From Mucilaginibacter gilvus (GTDB lineage: Bacteria; Bacteroidota; Bacteroidia; Sphingobacteriales; Sphingobacteriaceae), in the NCBI RefSeq assembly GCF_004054195.1, contig NZ_SBIW01000011.1, positions 35,909 to 99,908 on the forward strand: DNA of 64,000 nt. The letters run 5' to 3'. A program made the position numbers and the translations under genes. Positions within the stretch are counted from its first letter, which is position 1; every line of letters starts with the position of its first letter. The notes under the pieces are model-generated. The model saw only the letters and a program-made list of their open reading frames with translations, was not told the DNA's origin and made no database searches. Below, piece after piece: positions 7,259 through 16,287 of the stretch.

Positions 7259-8509
7259 ATGAATAAAGCAGTTAGGTCCAGGTCATTGCTAAACGCGCTA
7301 AAAGAATCTTTTCAGGTCTTAAAAAATCGGATATTTTCACTATTATACTTTGCTGAATCCATTAGTTTACTGGGTGACGCTTTTACCTGGGTTGGACTGG
7401 CTTTATTATCCTATCAGTTTGGTAAAGAAAGATCAGCTGTTATTTTAGCGACAGCGCTAACCCTGCGGGTTACTGCCTTTATTATCTTTTCGCCCTTCGC
7501 GGGCGTTTTGGCTGACCGCATGAGTCGAAAAATTATTCTATACGTGACTCACTTTATCCGAATGGCGATTGTTGCGTGTTTGCCTTTTGTCGATCAGGAG
7601 TGGCAGATCTATGTGCTCGTTTTTTTACTTAACATATTTAATGCCTTTTTTACGCCTACCTATCGCGCAGTTATACCGCAAGTGGTAGATCATGCTAATT
7701 ACAGGCAGGCAGTAGGCTTGTCTACAGCAACGTTTCAGATCTTAGGCGTATTGGGGCCCGGTTTAGCGGGGATACTTGCGGTGTGGTTTGGCGCAAGAGA
7801 TATCTTTTTTATTGATGCAGTTTCGTTCGTTATCGCCGCTATTCTGATATTGATGCTTCCGGCAGCCAAATTACAACACGCCATAAAGAAAAATGAAAAG
7901 GCATTCACCGCCTGGCATGACGCGATCAAAGGGATACGGCTATTATTTAAAAATCCGCTGATCCGCTTTGCATTGCTCATAGAATTTGTTTCCGCGATTG
8001 CGGGAGCACAAATATTGGTGAATACCGTAGGACATATTAAGAGCGGCTTACATTTAGACGATAAGCATTACGGCTGGGTGATGGCGGCATTTGGGATCGG
8101 TGCCAGTATAGCAGCATTTGTGGCCGGCAGTTTAGATAAAACCAAATCACGCAGGTTATCATTGATCATTGGCGCGACGGTGTTGGCGATCACCATATCT
8201 ATCACCAATTTCGTTGGGTACCCGTTAATGCTGGTATTATGGCTCTTTGCCGGATTAGGACAAAGCCTGACTGAAATGCCGTCAGAAACCCTGATCGGTG
8301 AAAATATTGCCGAAAATGAACAGGGCAAGGTTTATGGATCGCACTTTGCCTTTTCGCACCTTTGGTGGGCCGTCGCTTATCCTATAGCGGGCTTTATGGG
8401 CAGCCATTATCCGGGCAAGGATTTTTTATATGGTGGGGTCGTCTCATTCTTCCTTTTAGGAATTGCTTTGTTATTTACTAAAAGAGCAAAAAAAATCATT
8501 AGTCTTTAA
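7259..8509 (+). CDS. MFS transporter (EntS-like exporter family)
   Basis: A 416-residue integral membrane protein with about 12 hydrophobic segments. The loop between segments 2 and 3 has GVLADRMSRKI, the MFS signature GxxaDrxGRr. The overall layout (FxxLKNRIFSLLYFAESISLLGD start, central cytosolic loop around residue 205) resembles the EntS/DUF894 exporters. The substrate is unknown. It lies 43 bases after the rhodanese-like gene and is probably co-transcribed, suggesting export of a product of that locus. Confidence 0.85.
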   Translation: MNKAVRSRSLLNALKESFQVLKNRIFSLLYFAESISLLGDAFTWVGLALLSYQFGKERSAVILATALTLRVTAFIIFSPFAGVLADRMSRKIILYVTHFIRMAIVACLPFVDQEWQIYVLVFLLNIFNAFFTPTYRAVIPQVVDHANYRQAVGLSTATFQILGVLGPGLAGILAVWFGARDIFFIDAVSFVIAAILILMLPAAKLQHAIKKNEKAFTAWHDAIKGIRLLFKNPLIRFALLIEFVSAIAGAQILVNTVGHIKSGLHLDDKHYGWVMAAFGIGASIAAFVAGSLDKTKSRRLSLIIGATVLAITISITNFVGYPLMLVLWLFAGLGQSLTEMPSETLIGENIAENEQGKVYGSHFAFSHLWWAVAYPIAGFMGSHYPGKDFLYGGVVSFFLLGIALLFTKRAKKIISL

Positions 8510-8677
8510 ATGCTTTTGTTTGTTGCGCAATAGGAACACTACTTTTTCCGCAACCCATTTACGCGTGTAGTCCTAATTAGCTGGCCGCGGCCTTGCGTAG
8601 CTTCAATATCTTATCATTTTAAACACTGATAATTGATCTATTTATCTTTTATTATAATGCGAGCTAATAAATTCCTG

Positions 8678-8709
8678 TTTCAATTAAAGTAAACTCCTGA
8701 TTATCTTTG
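8678..8709 (+). promoter_or_regulatory. Bacteroidota-type promoter for the BNR-like gene
   Basis: TTTC (a near match to the -33 TTTG) is followed after 20 bases by TATCTTTG, a perfect TAnnTTTG -7 box. The box ends about 75 bases upstream of the next ATG. The preceding intergenic stretch also holds a 10-bp palindrome GGCCGCGGCC at 8583-8592. Confidence 0.5.
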
Positions 8710-8783
8710 CCTGGCGTATTTCTATCTGCGTATAATCGTTTAAGTTTAATATTGTAACTTTCCAAAACTTATATTTTCATACA

Positions 8784-9833
8784 ATGAGAAAAATGGCCCT
8801 CTTTCTTTTATCGTTCATGATGATACTTACCTTAAGTTCGCTGTCGGATGACTTGAATTCAATCGGAGAGGGACAGCAACCTCAGGTCAGCGTGGACAAT
8901 AAAGGAACGATAAGAGTTGTATTTGGATCAGGTGAGCAAATATTTTGCGCTACATCCAGGGATCATGGATTACATTTCGGTCAACCCGTCCTTGTGGCCA
9001 AAGTTCCGGAGATGCACCTCGGCATGTCCCGGGGGCCGCAATTAGCCAGTTCAAAAAACTATTCTGTAATCTCGGCAATAGATAAAAGCGGAGCAATACA
9101 CTGGTTTCGACTGAACCATGGAACAGATCAATGGAAAAAAATGGGTGTAATTAATGACCGTTCCGGATCAGCACCTGAAGGACTGATGAGCATTGCTGCT
9201 GACAGCCAGGATCATTTTTATGCTGCATGGCTTGACATTCGGACCGGCAAACAAAACCAGATCTATTTTGCATCCTTGTCGGGGAAAACTGTTAACTGGT
9301 CTAAAAATGTGATGGTATATCACTCACCCGATCAGCATGTTTGTGAGTGCTGTAAACCCAGCATAGCGGTACAGGGCCCTTCAGTCGCTATCATGTTCCG
9401 GAACTGGCTGAGTGGTTTGCGGGATCTGTATGTAACACGCTCAGCCAACATGGGGCAAACGTTTTCAGCAGCCCAAAAGATGGGATTGGATACCTGGAAA
9501 CTGAACGGCTGCCCAATGGATGGCGGGGGCTTGCGTATCACCCCGGCCAACGCGGTGCAGACGGTATGGCAGCGAAAGGGGAACATCTATTATGCTACCC
9601 CGAATAAACCGGAAACCTATCTGGCCAAAGGAAGAACCTGTAGTATTTCAGGCAGTAGAACAAATCCGCTGATCACTTACCAGAACAGCGACACCCTGAA
9701 TATGATCGAGTTCCCTCAAAAAACACCAAGGATGGTCGGAACAGGCGGATACCTAAAAGCTGTGCCTGTTAACTCGGCCGTCAGCCTTTTCGTTTGGGAA
9801 CAAAACAACCAAATCAAATGCCGCCGGATGTAA
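8784..9833 (+). CDS. Secreted BNR/sialidase-fold protein with CECC motif
   Basis: A 349-residue exported protein with an N-terminal hydrophobic signal (residues 1-20). The rest is a repetitive beta pattern of SxDxGxxF-type blades (TSRDHGLHFGQP, TRSANMGQTFSAA), as in BNR/sialidase-like propellers. No sialidase Arg triad is evident, so enzymatic sialidase activity is doubtful. Residues 187-190 read CECC followed by KPSIAV, a possible metal or haem-type ligand cluster. Between an MFS exporter and copper genes, a role in periplasmic metal handling is inferred only. Confidence 0.65.
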   Translation: MRKMALFLLSFMMILTLSSLSDDLNSIGEGQQPQVSVDNKGTIRVVFGSGEQIFCATSRDHGLHFGQPVLVAKVPEMHLGMSRGPQLASSKNYSVISAIDKSGAIHWFRLNHGTDQWKKMGVINDRSGSAPEGLMSIAADSQDHFYAAWLDIRTGKQNQIYFASLSGKTVNWSKNVMVYHSPDQHVCECCKPSIAVQGPSVAIMFRNWLSGLRDLYVTRSANMGQTFSAAQKMGLDTWKLNGCPMDGGGLRITPANAVQTVWQRKGNIYYATPNKPETYLAKGRTCSISGSRTNPLITYQNSDTLNMIEFPQKTPRMVGTGGYLKAVPVNSAVSLFVWEQNNQIKCRRM

Positions 9834-9841
9834 TGAATGGA

Positions 9842-10561
9842 TTAAACCTTACGGAAGTAAGCATGATTATATTGATTTCCCCAAAGGCAAACGATCTTCT
9901 CCGGCTTATCGGCAAAAAATTCATCGTAGGCTAACTTTACGCCAGGGTTAATATCAAGGCCTTCCACACCGGTTGCCGAATCAAAATAGTCCATCATGAT
10001 ACAGATCGAATTTTTTGACATCCGGGGATAGATACTTTCAAAGCAATGCAGCATTACCGCCTTATGTTCAAGTTTATCGCCGCCAAACCCACAGTCGATA
10101 TGCACAAAGGCAATTTCTTTGGGCAGCTCATTTGGCAGGGTCGTTCCAAAGTCCCCCTTATGCACAATAGGCTGTTTTAATTTGGCCTTATTAAAATTGG
10201 CTTTCAGTTCTTCTTCAACACTCCCTTTAACTTTAAACGATGCGAAAAAGCTGTCGTAAAGATGCAATTGTTTATCAGAGGCATTCAGTTCGATCACCTT
10301 TTCAAAAATCAGTGCGCATTGGCCGGTAAAACAGCCTAATTCAACAACATCGCCGGACACTCCGTTAAAAATCACCGAATCCAGTAAATGGTAATAATTG
10401 ATCCTTTGCTCAGCCGTGTTCATGTCAATGTTGGTATCCAGCTGCTTTACCTGATAACCGGTTTGCATAAACCGCAATCCCTTATTTACAAACTCAATTA
10501 AAGCGGAGCGCTTCTTTTCTTTTACAGCGTAAGGTTTTTTAACGAGGAAATAATTGTCCAT
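9842..10561 (-). CDS. TylF/MycF-like class I methyltransferase, copy 1
   Basis: A 239-residue SAM-dependent methyltransferase. VVELGCFTGQCAL is motif I, AFVHIDCGFGG carries the Asp expected to bind the metal, and CIMMDYFDS is the next conserved strand, as in the TylF/macrocin O-methyltransferase family, which is Mg-dependent. The substrate is unknown, and no sugar or polyketide biosynthesis genes are nearby. A clear paralogue (about half the residues identical by eye) lies 4.5 kb away on the other side of the copA block, in the opposite orientation. It converges with the BNR-like gene (8 bases apart). Confidence 0.8.
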   Translation of the reverse strand: MDNYFLVKKPYAVKEKKRSALIEFVNKGLRFMQTGYQVKQLDTNIDMNTAEQRINYYHLLDSVIFNGVSGDVVELGCFTGQCALIFEKVIELNASDKQLHLYDSFFASFKVKGSVEEELKANFNKAKLKQPIVHKGDFGTTLPNELPKEIAFVHIDCGFGGDKLEHKAVMLHCFESIYPRMSKNSICIMMDYFDSATGVEGLDINPGVKLAYDEFFADKPEKIVCLWGNQYNHAYFRKV

Positions 10562-10709
10562 ATGCTTCGATTAAATAATGTGTTTAGACATTAGTTGATA
10601 CTATAAACCAATATTCAATAATAAGGAAATTTGCCTTAAATCTTCTTGAAATAACGGTATTCTATAAATCTTAAACAGAATCCTGTAAAGCAGGGCTGTG
10701 TTCATGGCG

Positions 10710-10717
10710 TAAATTTG
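10710..10717 (+). promoter_or_regulatory. TAnnTTTG -7 box for copA
   Basis: TAAATTTG fits the -7 consensus and ends 18 bases before the copA ATG. A good -33 element is not visible. Expected to drive copA and the following small metal genes. Confidence 0.45.
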
Positions 10718-10735
10718 TATTGTAAAAAATAAATC

Positions 10736-12961
10736 ATGCAACCAGATACACAAACGCTTACTTTCCCGGTTACCGGCATGACCTGTGCCGGCTGTTCAGC
10801 AAGCGTTGAATCGATGATCAGCGCACAACAAGGCGTTGATAAGGCCGAAGTGAACTATGCCAGCCAGTCTGTTAAAGTAGCTTTTCATCCCCAGATCATA
10901 AAGCCTTCCGACTTTCAAAAAGCGGTTCAGTCTATAGGCTACGACCTTATTTTAGATACCGACAACGGTAAAGCTTTGCAGGAAGAAGTGCAGCAAAACC
11001 ATTATCAGCAATTAAAAACTAAATTGACCTGGTCAGCTATGCTGACCATTCCGGTAGTCATGATCGGTATGTTCTTCATGGACCTGCCGTATGCCAACTA
11101 TATCATGCTCGCCTTAACTGCCCCGGTATTATTTCTTTTTGGCCGGAACTTCTTTGTCGGAGCCTGGAAGCAGGCGCGCCACGGCAGGGCAAATATGGAT
11201 ACCCTTGTGGCACTCTCTACGGGGATCGCTTTTTTATTTAGTGTTTTCAACACCCTGTACCCTCAATTCTGGCATAGCCGAGGACTGCACCCGCATGTTT
11301 ACTATGAAGCGGCAGCCGTCGTGATTGTCTTTATTCTGCTCGGCAAATTATTAGAAGAACGGGCAAAATCCAATACTTCCTCTGCTATCAGGAAGCTGAT
11401 CGGGCTACAGCCTAAAACCGTCCTTTTGATCACACTTAACGGTGAGAAAGAAACCCTTATTGCTGACGTTCAGATCGGTGATCAAATCTTGGTACGGTCA
11501 GGTGAAAAGATACCCGTGGATGGGTTGCTTTACGATGGCCATTCGTTTGTAGACGAAAGCATGATCTCGGGAGAACCCGTTGCGGTTGAAAAGAAAGCCG
11601 GGGATCGGGTATTTGCGGGTACGATCAATCAAAAAGGCAGTTTTCATTTTACTGCTGAAAAAGTAGGTGGTGCAACGCTATTGGCGCAGATCATTCAATT
11701 GGTGCAGGATGCGCAAGGCTCCAAAGCACCGGTGCAAAAATTGGTGGATAAAATAGCCGGTATATTTGTGCCCATTGTGATCGGAATTGCGCTGGTAACT
11801 TTAGTGATCTGGCTCTTTTTTGGCGGTCAATATGCTTTTACACAAGGCTTACTGGCAATGGTTACGGTGCTGGTGATTGCTTGCCCATGCGCGTTAGGAC
11901 TGGCTACGCCGACGGCGCTGATGGTAGGTATCGGCAAGGGTGCTGAAAACGGTATCCTGATTAAAGATGCAGAAGCACTGGAACAAGGGCATAAAGTAAA
12001 TGCGATTATCCTGGACAAAACGGGCACACTCACCGAAGGAAATCCGGTAGTGACAGACCTGATCTGGACGAGTAAGCTGACAGAGATCGAAAGCAACAAG
12101 TACATATTCAGGGAAATAGAAAAGCAATCTGAACACCCTTTAGCGGGTGCCATTGTCGAATATCTGCAAATAGAACAACGCAGCTCCGTACAGATCACCG
12201 GCTTTGAAAGCCTAACCGGCCGGGGCGTTAAAGCACAATATCAGGGCAGGAACTACCAGGCAGGCAGTCATAAGCTGGTTGAAGAAAGCGGAATGATTAT
12301 CCCGGCTGATTTGCAATCACGCATCGAAGGCATGTTGTCACAGGCAAAGACGGTGATATACTTTGGCGATGACAGGCAGGTACTGGCTATTGCGGCTATC
12401 GCAGACCAAATCAAAACGGGTTCTGCCAAAGCGGTGTCAGCCTTGAAAGATCAGGGCATTGCGGTTTATATGCTAACCGGGGATAACCAGGTTACGGCTG
12501 CGGCTGTTGCTAAAGAAGCAGGCATTGACCATTACCAGGCAGATGTTTTACCATCCGGGAAAGCCGACTTTGTCAAAGCTTTGCAGGCACAGGGAAAAAC
12601 CGTTGCTATGATCGGTGATGGCATCAATGACAGTCAGGCGCTGGCACAGGCGGACGTTTCTATCGCGATGGGAAGAGGCTCTGATATCGCCATGGATGTG
12701 GCCGGAATAACTTTAGTGTCTTCCGACCTGCTAAAGGTGCCAAAAGCACTGCGGTTGTCCAGGCTTACGGTACAAACCATCCGGCAAAACTTGTTCTGGG
12801 CCTTTATCTATAACCTCGTAGGCATTCCGCTTGCAGCGGGTATCTTATATCCGGTGAACGGCTTTCTATTAAACCCGATGATCGCAGGCGCGGCAATGGC
12901 GTTAAGTTCTGTTTCGGTGGTGAGCAACAGCTTGCGGCTAAAATGGGCAAAACTCAATTAA
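10736..12961 (+). CDS. copA: Copper-exporting P1B-1 ATPase
   Basis: A 741-residue inner-membrane Cu(I) exporter. One N-terminal HMA domain has GMTCAGC (residues 14-20); eight membrane segments are expected. The ion-binding CPC is at residues 383-385, the phosphorylated Asp is in DKTGT (427-431), SEHP is the ATP-binding His-Pro, and GDGIND and the last-helix MxxSS (MALSSVSVV) are present. These fit the Cu(I)/Ag(I) P1B-1 class. It is followed by an HMA chaperone-like protein and an HMA-AraC regulator on the same strand, so it is likely regulated within its own operon. Confidence 0.95.
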   Translation: MQPDTQTLTFPVTGMTCAGCSASVESMISAQQGVDKAEVNYASQSVKVAFHPQIIKPSDFQKAVQSIGYDLILDTDNGKALQEEVQQNHYQQLKTKLTWSAMLTIPVVMIGMFFMDLPYANYIMLALTAPVLFLFGRNFFVGAWKQARHGRANMDTLVALSTGIAFLFSVFNTLYPQFWHSRGLHPHVYYEAAAVVIVFILLGKLLEERAKSNTSSAIRKLIGLQPKTVLLITLNGEKETLIADVQIGDQILVRSGEKIPVDGLLYDGHSFVDESMISGEPVAVEKKAGDRVFAGTINQKGSFHFTAEKVGGATLLAQIIQLVQDAQGSKAPVQKLVDKIAGIFVPIVIGIALVTLVIWLFFGGQYAFTQGLLAMVTVLVIACPCALGLATPTALMVGIGKGAENGILIKDAEALEQGHKVNAIILDKTGTLTEGNPVVTDLIWTSKLTEIESNKYIFREIEKQSEHPLAGAIVEYLQIEQRSSVQITGFESLTGRGVKAQYQGRNYQAGSHKLVEESGMIIPADLQSRIEGMLSQAKTVIYFGDDRQVLAIAAIADQIKTGSAKAVSALKDQGIAVYMLTGDNQVTAAAVAKEAGIDHYQADVLPSGKADFVKALQAQGKTVAMIGDGINDSQALAQADVSIAMGRGSDIAMDVAGITLVSSDLLKVPKALRLSRLTVQTIRQNLFWAFIYNLVGIPLAAGILYPVNGFLLNPMIAGAAMALSSVSVVSNSLRLKWAKLN

Positions 12962-12988
12962 TTTATAAACAAACAATAAATCATAAAC

Positions 12989-13201
12989 ATGGAAACTTTA
13001 AAATTCAAAACCAATATCAAATGTGGCGGATGTATCGCAGCGGTTACAACAACCTTAGATACACTTGATGGCGTAGCTAAATGGAACGTAGATACTGCTA
13101 ACCCGGACAAGATACTAACTGTTGAATCCAGTGACGGACTAACATCAGATGAGGTGATCGGCGCTTTAAAGATCAAAGGATATCATGCTGAAAAAATTTA
13201 A
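12989..13201 (+). CDS. Small heavy-metal-associated (HMA) protein, CopZ-like
   Basis: A 70-residue cytoplasmic ferredoxin-fold HMA domain. The metal site reads KCGGC near residues 11-15 (MxCxxC type with Lys in place of the usual residue before the first Cys). It probably carries Cu(I) to CopA, whose stop is 27 bases upstream. The ATG is preceded by an A-rich leader without Shine-Dalgarno. Its size is normal for CopZ-like chaperones. Confidence 0.85.
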   Translation: METLKFKTNIKCGGCIAAVTTTLDTLDGVAKWNVDTANPDKILTVESSDGLTSDEVIGALKIKGYHAEKI

Positions 13202-13225
13202 TCGTAATATTGTTTAAATAAACAG

Positions 13226-13789
13226 ATGATACTGCACATCAAAAATATGGTTTGTGACCGCTGCATTATGGTGGTCAGGCAACAGCTACAAAATATTGGG
13301 CTGGACGTTGGCGAGGTTAACTTAGGTGCCGCTACTGTTCAGCCCGAACCGGACGCTGACCAATTGAGCCTGATCGCATCGCAGCTTAAATTGTTAGGCT
13401 TTGAATTACTGGACAATGAGAAGGATCAAATGGTGGAACGTATTAAAAGCCTGGTCATTGAAAAAGTACACCATAGCGACCTGGCCGATTCCCATTTGAA
13501 TTTTTCGCAGTATATATCGGACGGCCTTAATAAGGACTATGCTTACCTCAGCCGGATGTTCTCTGATGCGGAAGACACAACGATTGAAAAATTCATTATC
13601 CAGCAAAAGATAGAAAAAGTTAAAGAACTGCTGGAATATGGACAGTTAAATTTAAACGAGATCACCTGGAAAATGGGTTACAGCAGCAGTGCGCATCTAT
13701 CCGCCCAGTTCAAGGCTACAACTGGTTTAACACCCAGTCAGTTCAAGGCTTCTGAAAAAATGAACAGAAAAGCGATTGACAAAATTTAA
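13226..13789 (+). CDS. AraC-family regulator with N-terminal HMA-like metal domain
   Basis: A 187-residue protein in two parts. Residues 1-70 look like an HMA domain with MVCDRC (Cys10, Cys13) and a beta-alpha-beta pattern. Residues ~75-185 are an AraC-type DNA-binding region with two helix-turn-helix motifs (LNEITWKMGYSSSAHLSAQF, TGLTPSQFK). This suggests a one-component metal sensor: copper binding to the HMA part would modulate DNA binding. It sits 24 bases after the HMA chaperone gene and before a DUF305 gene. No separate CueR, CsoR or CusRS is visible, so it is the best candidate copper regulator of the window. Confidence 0.8.
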   Translation: MILHIKNMVCDRCIMVVRQQLQNIGLDVGEVNLGAATVQPEPDADQLSLIASQLKLLGFELLDNEKDQMVERIKSLVIEKVHHSDLADSHLNFSQYISDGLNKDYAYLSRMFSDAEDTTIEKFIIQQKIEKVKELLEYGQLNLNEITWKMGYSSSAHLSAQFKATTGLTPSQFKASEKMNRKAIDKI

Positions 13790-13842
13790 GCTACACGGAA
13801 ACAAACGCATTAGGCTTCAGGTCTAATAATAAAGCTTTAACC

Positions 13843-14292
13843 ATGGAAAAGGGAAATTACAAAACATTTGTATGGATGCTGGCCTTGTCGTTTATCATCA
13901 TGTATGGCGTGATGTTTTTAAATGTTGACCAAGCCGATCATATTTATTTAAGCATGACACGACTTTACATGACGTTAATGATGGTAGCGTCAATGGCATT
14001 GTTAATGTTAGCGATGATGCGCATGATGTATAAAAATCGAAAACTAAATTTGGTCATTATTTTATCAAGTATGGTAGTTTTCATTCTTTCACTTGTCGGC
14101 GTCAGAACGCAAACGCTGGTGAGCGATGTGCAGTACATGAAGGGAATGATCCCGCACCATTCTATCGCTATAATGACCAGCAAAAATGCCAATATCAAAG
14201 ATCCGGAAGTCAGAAAGCTCGCAGATGGTATTATTAAAACCCAGGAGAAAGAGATCGCCGAGATGAAAGCAATTTTAGCCAGGATGAAGTAA
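13843..14292 (+). CDS. DUF305-domain membrane protein
   Basis: A 149-residue protein with three hydrophobic segments (about residues 8-25, 37-58 and 67-85) and a C-terminal DUF305 part containing YMKGMIPHHSIAIM and a His/Met-rich face. DUF305 proteins (CopM is a characterised relative) bind copper in the periplasm. It lies 53 bases after the HMA-AraC gene and ends at a hairpin with a T-run. Co-location with copA supports a copper-binding role, which remains inferred. Confidence 0.85.
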   Translation: MEKGNYKTFVWMLALSFIIMYGVMFLNVDQADHIYLSMTRLYMTLMMVASMALLMLAMMRMMYKNRKLNLVIILSSMVVFILSLVGVRTQTLVSDVQYMKGMIPHHSIAIMTSKNANIKDPEVRKLADGIIKTQEKEIAEMKAILARMK

Positions 14293-14296
14293 CATT

Positions 14297-14326
14297 GTTC
14301 GACAGCCACCGTTGAACATTGTTTTT
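14297..14326 (+). terminator. Probable rho-independent terminator after DUF305 gene
   Basis: GTTCGAC and GTTGAAC pair (one G-T wobble) around a 7-base loop, followed by ATTGTTTTT. It lies 4 bases after the stop codon. Confidence 0.5.
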
Positions 14327-14417
14327 ATACCATCAATTGTTTTTTGATTATCCCGATCATCCGCAATATGTTTTGATAAATATATATTATCGTTAGATCT
14401 TTAGTCAGCGTGCTTAC

Positions 14418-14837
14418 ATGAAGAGAATTTGTGCCTTAATCATGACATCATTTTACTTGTTGCTTTCAACAGGTGGATACGCTTGTCTGCTTCATTGCAC
14501 CACCGATTACCTTGCAACCCAACTGGAAAATAAGCAGGAAGCTCATGTTACAGGTAAGGACCATCCGCACAACGAAAGTGAAAGTGATGAAGACTGCGCG
14601 ACAGGTGATTGTAACTGCTGCTATCATCATGGCACCTATGTAGTGAAGGAAAACGCAAAAATTACCACCCATTTTATTTTTTCACCAACAGCTTTAGCCA
14701 TTGTTCTTTTTCATACGGAGGGCTTTTCCTATATACCCTTAAAGATCACCGCCAACGTTAGTTGGCCAAGATCCACCGGGCCACCTTTCCCACGCAGCAG
14801 CCCTCTTTATATTTCCAATAGGACTCTTCTTATCTGA
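14418..14837 (+). CDS. Small exported Cys/His-rich protein with PP tail
   Basis: A 139-residue protein with signal peptide (residues 1-22). The centre is acidic with CATGDCNCCYHHG, and an upstream HCTTD gives further Cys/His ligands. The C-terminus has a hydrophobic stretch then GPPFP. No named domain is certain, but the architecture resembles four other small proteins in the window, including the HYC_CC_PP-type one. It probably binds copper or a similar metal in the periplasm (inference). It follows a terminator and precedes the second TylF-like gene by 247 bases. Confidence 0.6.
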   Translation: MKRICALIMTSFYLLLSTGGYACLLHCTTDYLATQLENKQEAHVTGKDHPHNESESDEDCATGDCNCCYHHGTYVVKENAKITTHFIFSPTALAIVLFHTEGFSYIPLKITANVSWPRSTGPPFPRSSPLYISNRTLLI

Positions 14838-15084
14838 TTTAATTTGCTGCAAATCTGCGGCCCTGGAATGCTATTCCCATATCGCTCATGCGATGCATTT
14901 CTAATATCACCATTTCCCGTATTATTCTATTAGCCAATTTTGAATATGGATGTTCAATCGGATTAGCGATGCTATATAGCTCCGCCATCTGATCTGGACA
15001 TAGTTATATCAAATTATTTAAATGTCTGTAAGATAATACTTTGCATATAAATCAAGTATAAAGTTTATCCTAATCTCACATTAC

Positions 15085-15801
15085 ATGAGCAACTATTTTA
15101 TTACTCGTCCACCTTTTGGAAAATTAAAAGGAAAGTCATCACTTATAGCTTTCGCCAATAAAGTACTTAGATATATGAAAACCGGTTACACGGTAAGTCC
15201 TGTTGACACCATCGTTGATATGAACACCATTGAACAGCGAATTAACTATTATCATCTATTAGACAACGTGTTGAGCGCTGAAATAACAGGGGATGTCATA
15301 GAACTCGGCACTTTTACAGGGCAATGCGCCATGTTGTTCCAAAAGGTACTTGAACAAAATCAATCCGGTAAAGCGCTTCACCTTTATGACACTTTCGAAT
15401 CGAAATACACCATAAAAGGAAGCGTAGAAGAACAACTTATTCAGAACTTTAAAAGTGCAGGACTGTCACTGCCGATTTTACACAAAGGGTTATTCGAGGA
15501 TACGATACCCGGCCAGTTACCATCACAGATTTCATTTGTACATATTGACTGTGGTTTTGGTGGCGATCCGCAGCAACATAAAAGCGTTATAACCTATTGC
15601 CTTGAAGCAGTATATCCCAGAATGCAAAAAGGTGCAGTTTGCATTTTAATGGATTATTATGATGAAGCCGTTAATGAAGCCGGTTTTGATGCCCATCCCG
15701 GAGTTAAAATGGCTTGCGATGAATTTTTAAAAGATAAACCCGAAGTAATAAGTTGTTTATACGGCAATCAATATTATCATGGATTTTTCAGAAAAAAGTG
15801 A
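15085..15801 (+). CDS. TylF/MycF-like class I methyltransferase, copy 2
   Basis: A 238-residue paralogue of the methyltransferase upstream of copA. It shares RINYYHLLD, VIELGTFTGQCAM, SFVHIDCGFGGD and the C-terminal GNQYYHGFFRKK. The second copy is on the plus strand, so the two point away from the enclosed copper genes. All motifs look intact. The substrate is unknown; retention of two diverged copies inside a metal island suggests a defined role, perhaps making or modifying a small metal-binding molecule, which is speculation. Confidence 0.8.
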   Translation: MSNYFITRPPFGKLKGKSSLIAFANKVLRYMKTGYTVSPVDTIVDMNTIEQRINYYHLLDNVLSAEITGDVIELGTFTGQCAMLFQKVLEQNQSGKALHLYDTFESKYTIKGSVEEQLIQNFKSAGLSLPILHKGLFEDTIPGQLPSQISFVHIDCGFGGDPQQHKSVITYCLEAVYPRMQKGAVCILMDYYDEAVNEAGFDAHPGVKMACDEFLKDKPEVISCLYGNQYYHGFFRKK

Positions 15802-15936
15802 TGGTAACCGCCCGCAATTTTAACGCGCCAAATTTCTTAATTCAAGAAACGGGTGTCGCTTACTTTTTTATTATAACAGCCCTTATATAATTTTAATGTA
15901 GGGGTCACTTCTTCAGACAATAAAAATCTTACAGCA

Positions 15937-16287
15937 ATGAAAGAGGATATTATTTATAGCATCCAAAATGAGTTTGGTGCAAAAAGAACAATTAAGATTG
16001 TTCCGGAGACAGAACCAAAAAAGAGTTCGGGTATCTGTATAACCGGTGTTTTTCACTTATTCCATATAATTTTGAAAGGCGCAATTTCCCCACCTGCTAA
16101 TATGGATATGGACGCGTATATGTGTTTTGCAGGTAGTGTCTACTTTCTCAATGAAAGTTTTCACGAATGGCATTACGACGGTAAGACTTTCGAAGAAGCA
16201 GAAGTCAAGCAAGTAGTTAAAATCATTGAAAAAGATATAAAAGAGTGGTTTAACCAAGGCGATATTCCTCCTAACTTTCTCGAATAA
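15937..16287 (+). CDS. Hypothetical protein, 116 aa
   Basis: A cytoplasmic protein without signal or membrane segments. It contains GVFHLFHIILKGAISPPANMD and a C-terminal charged helix (VKQVVKIIEKDIKEWFNQGD). I do not recognise a family. It is flanked by about 135 bases to the methyltransferase and 243 bases to the next gene, so it appears to stand alone. Codon use looks like the neighbours. It could be a cargo gene of the element. Confidence 0.5.
   Translation: MKEDIIYSIQNEFGAKRTIKIVPETEPKKSSGICITGVFHLFHIILKGAISPPANMDMDAYMCFAGSVYFLNESFHEWHYDGKTFEEAEVKQVVKIIEKDIKEWFNQGDIPPNFLE

Noticed and set aside
11827..12198. Antisense frame inside copA
   Set aside because: Shadow of a strongly conserved ATPase gene with all catalytic motifs on the plus strand.
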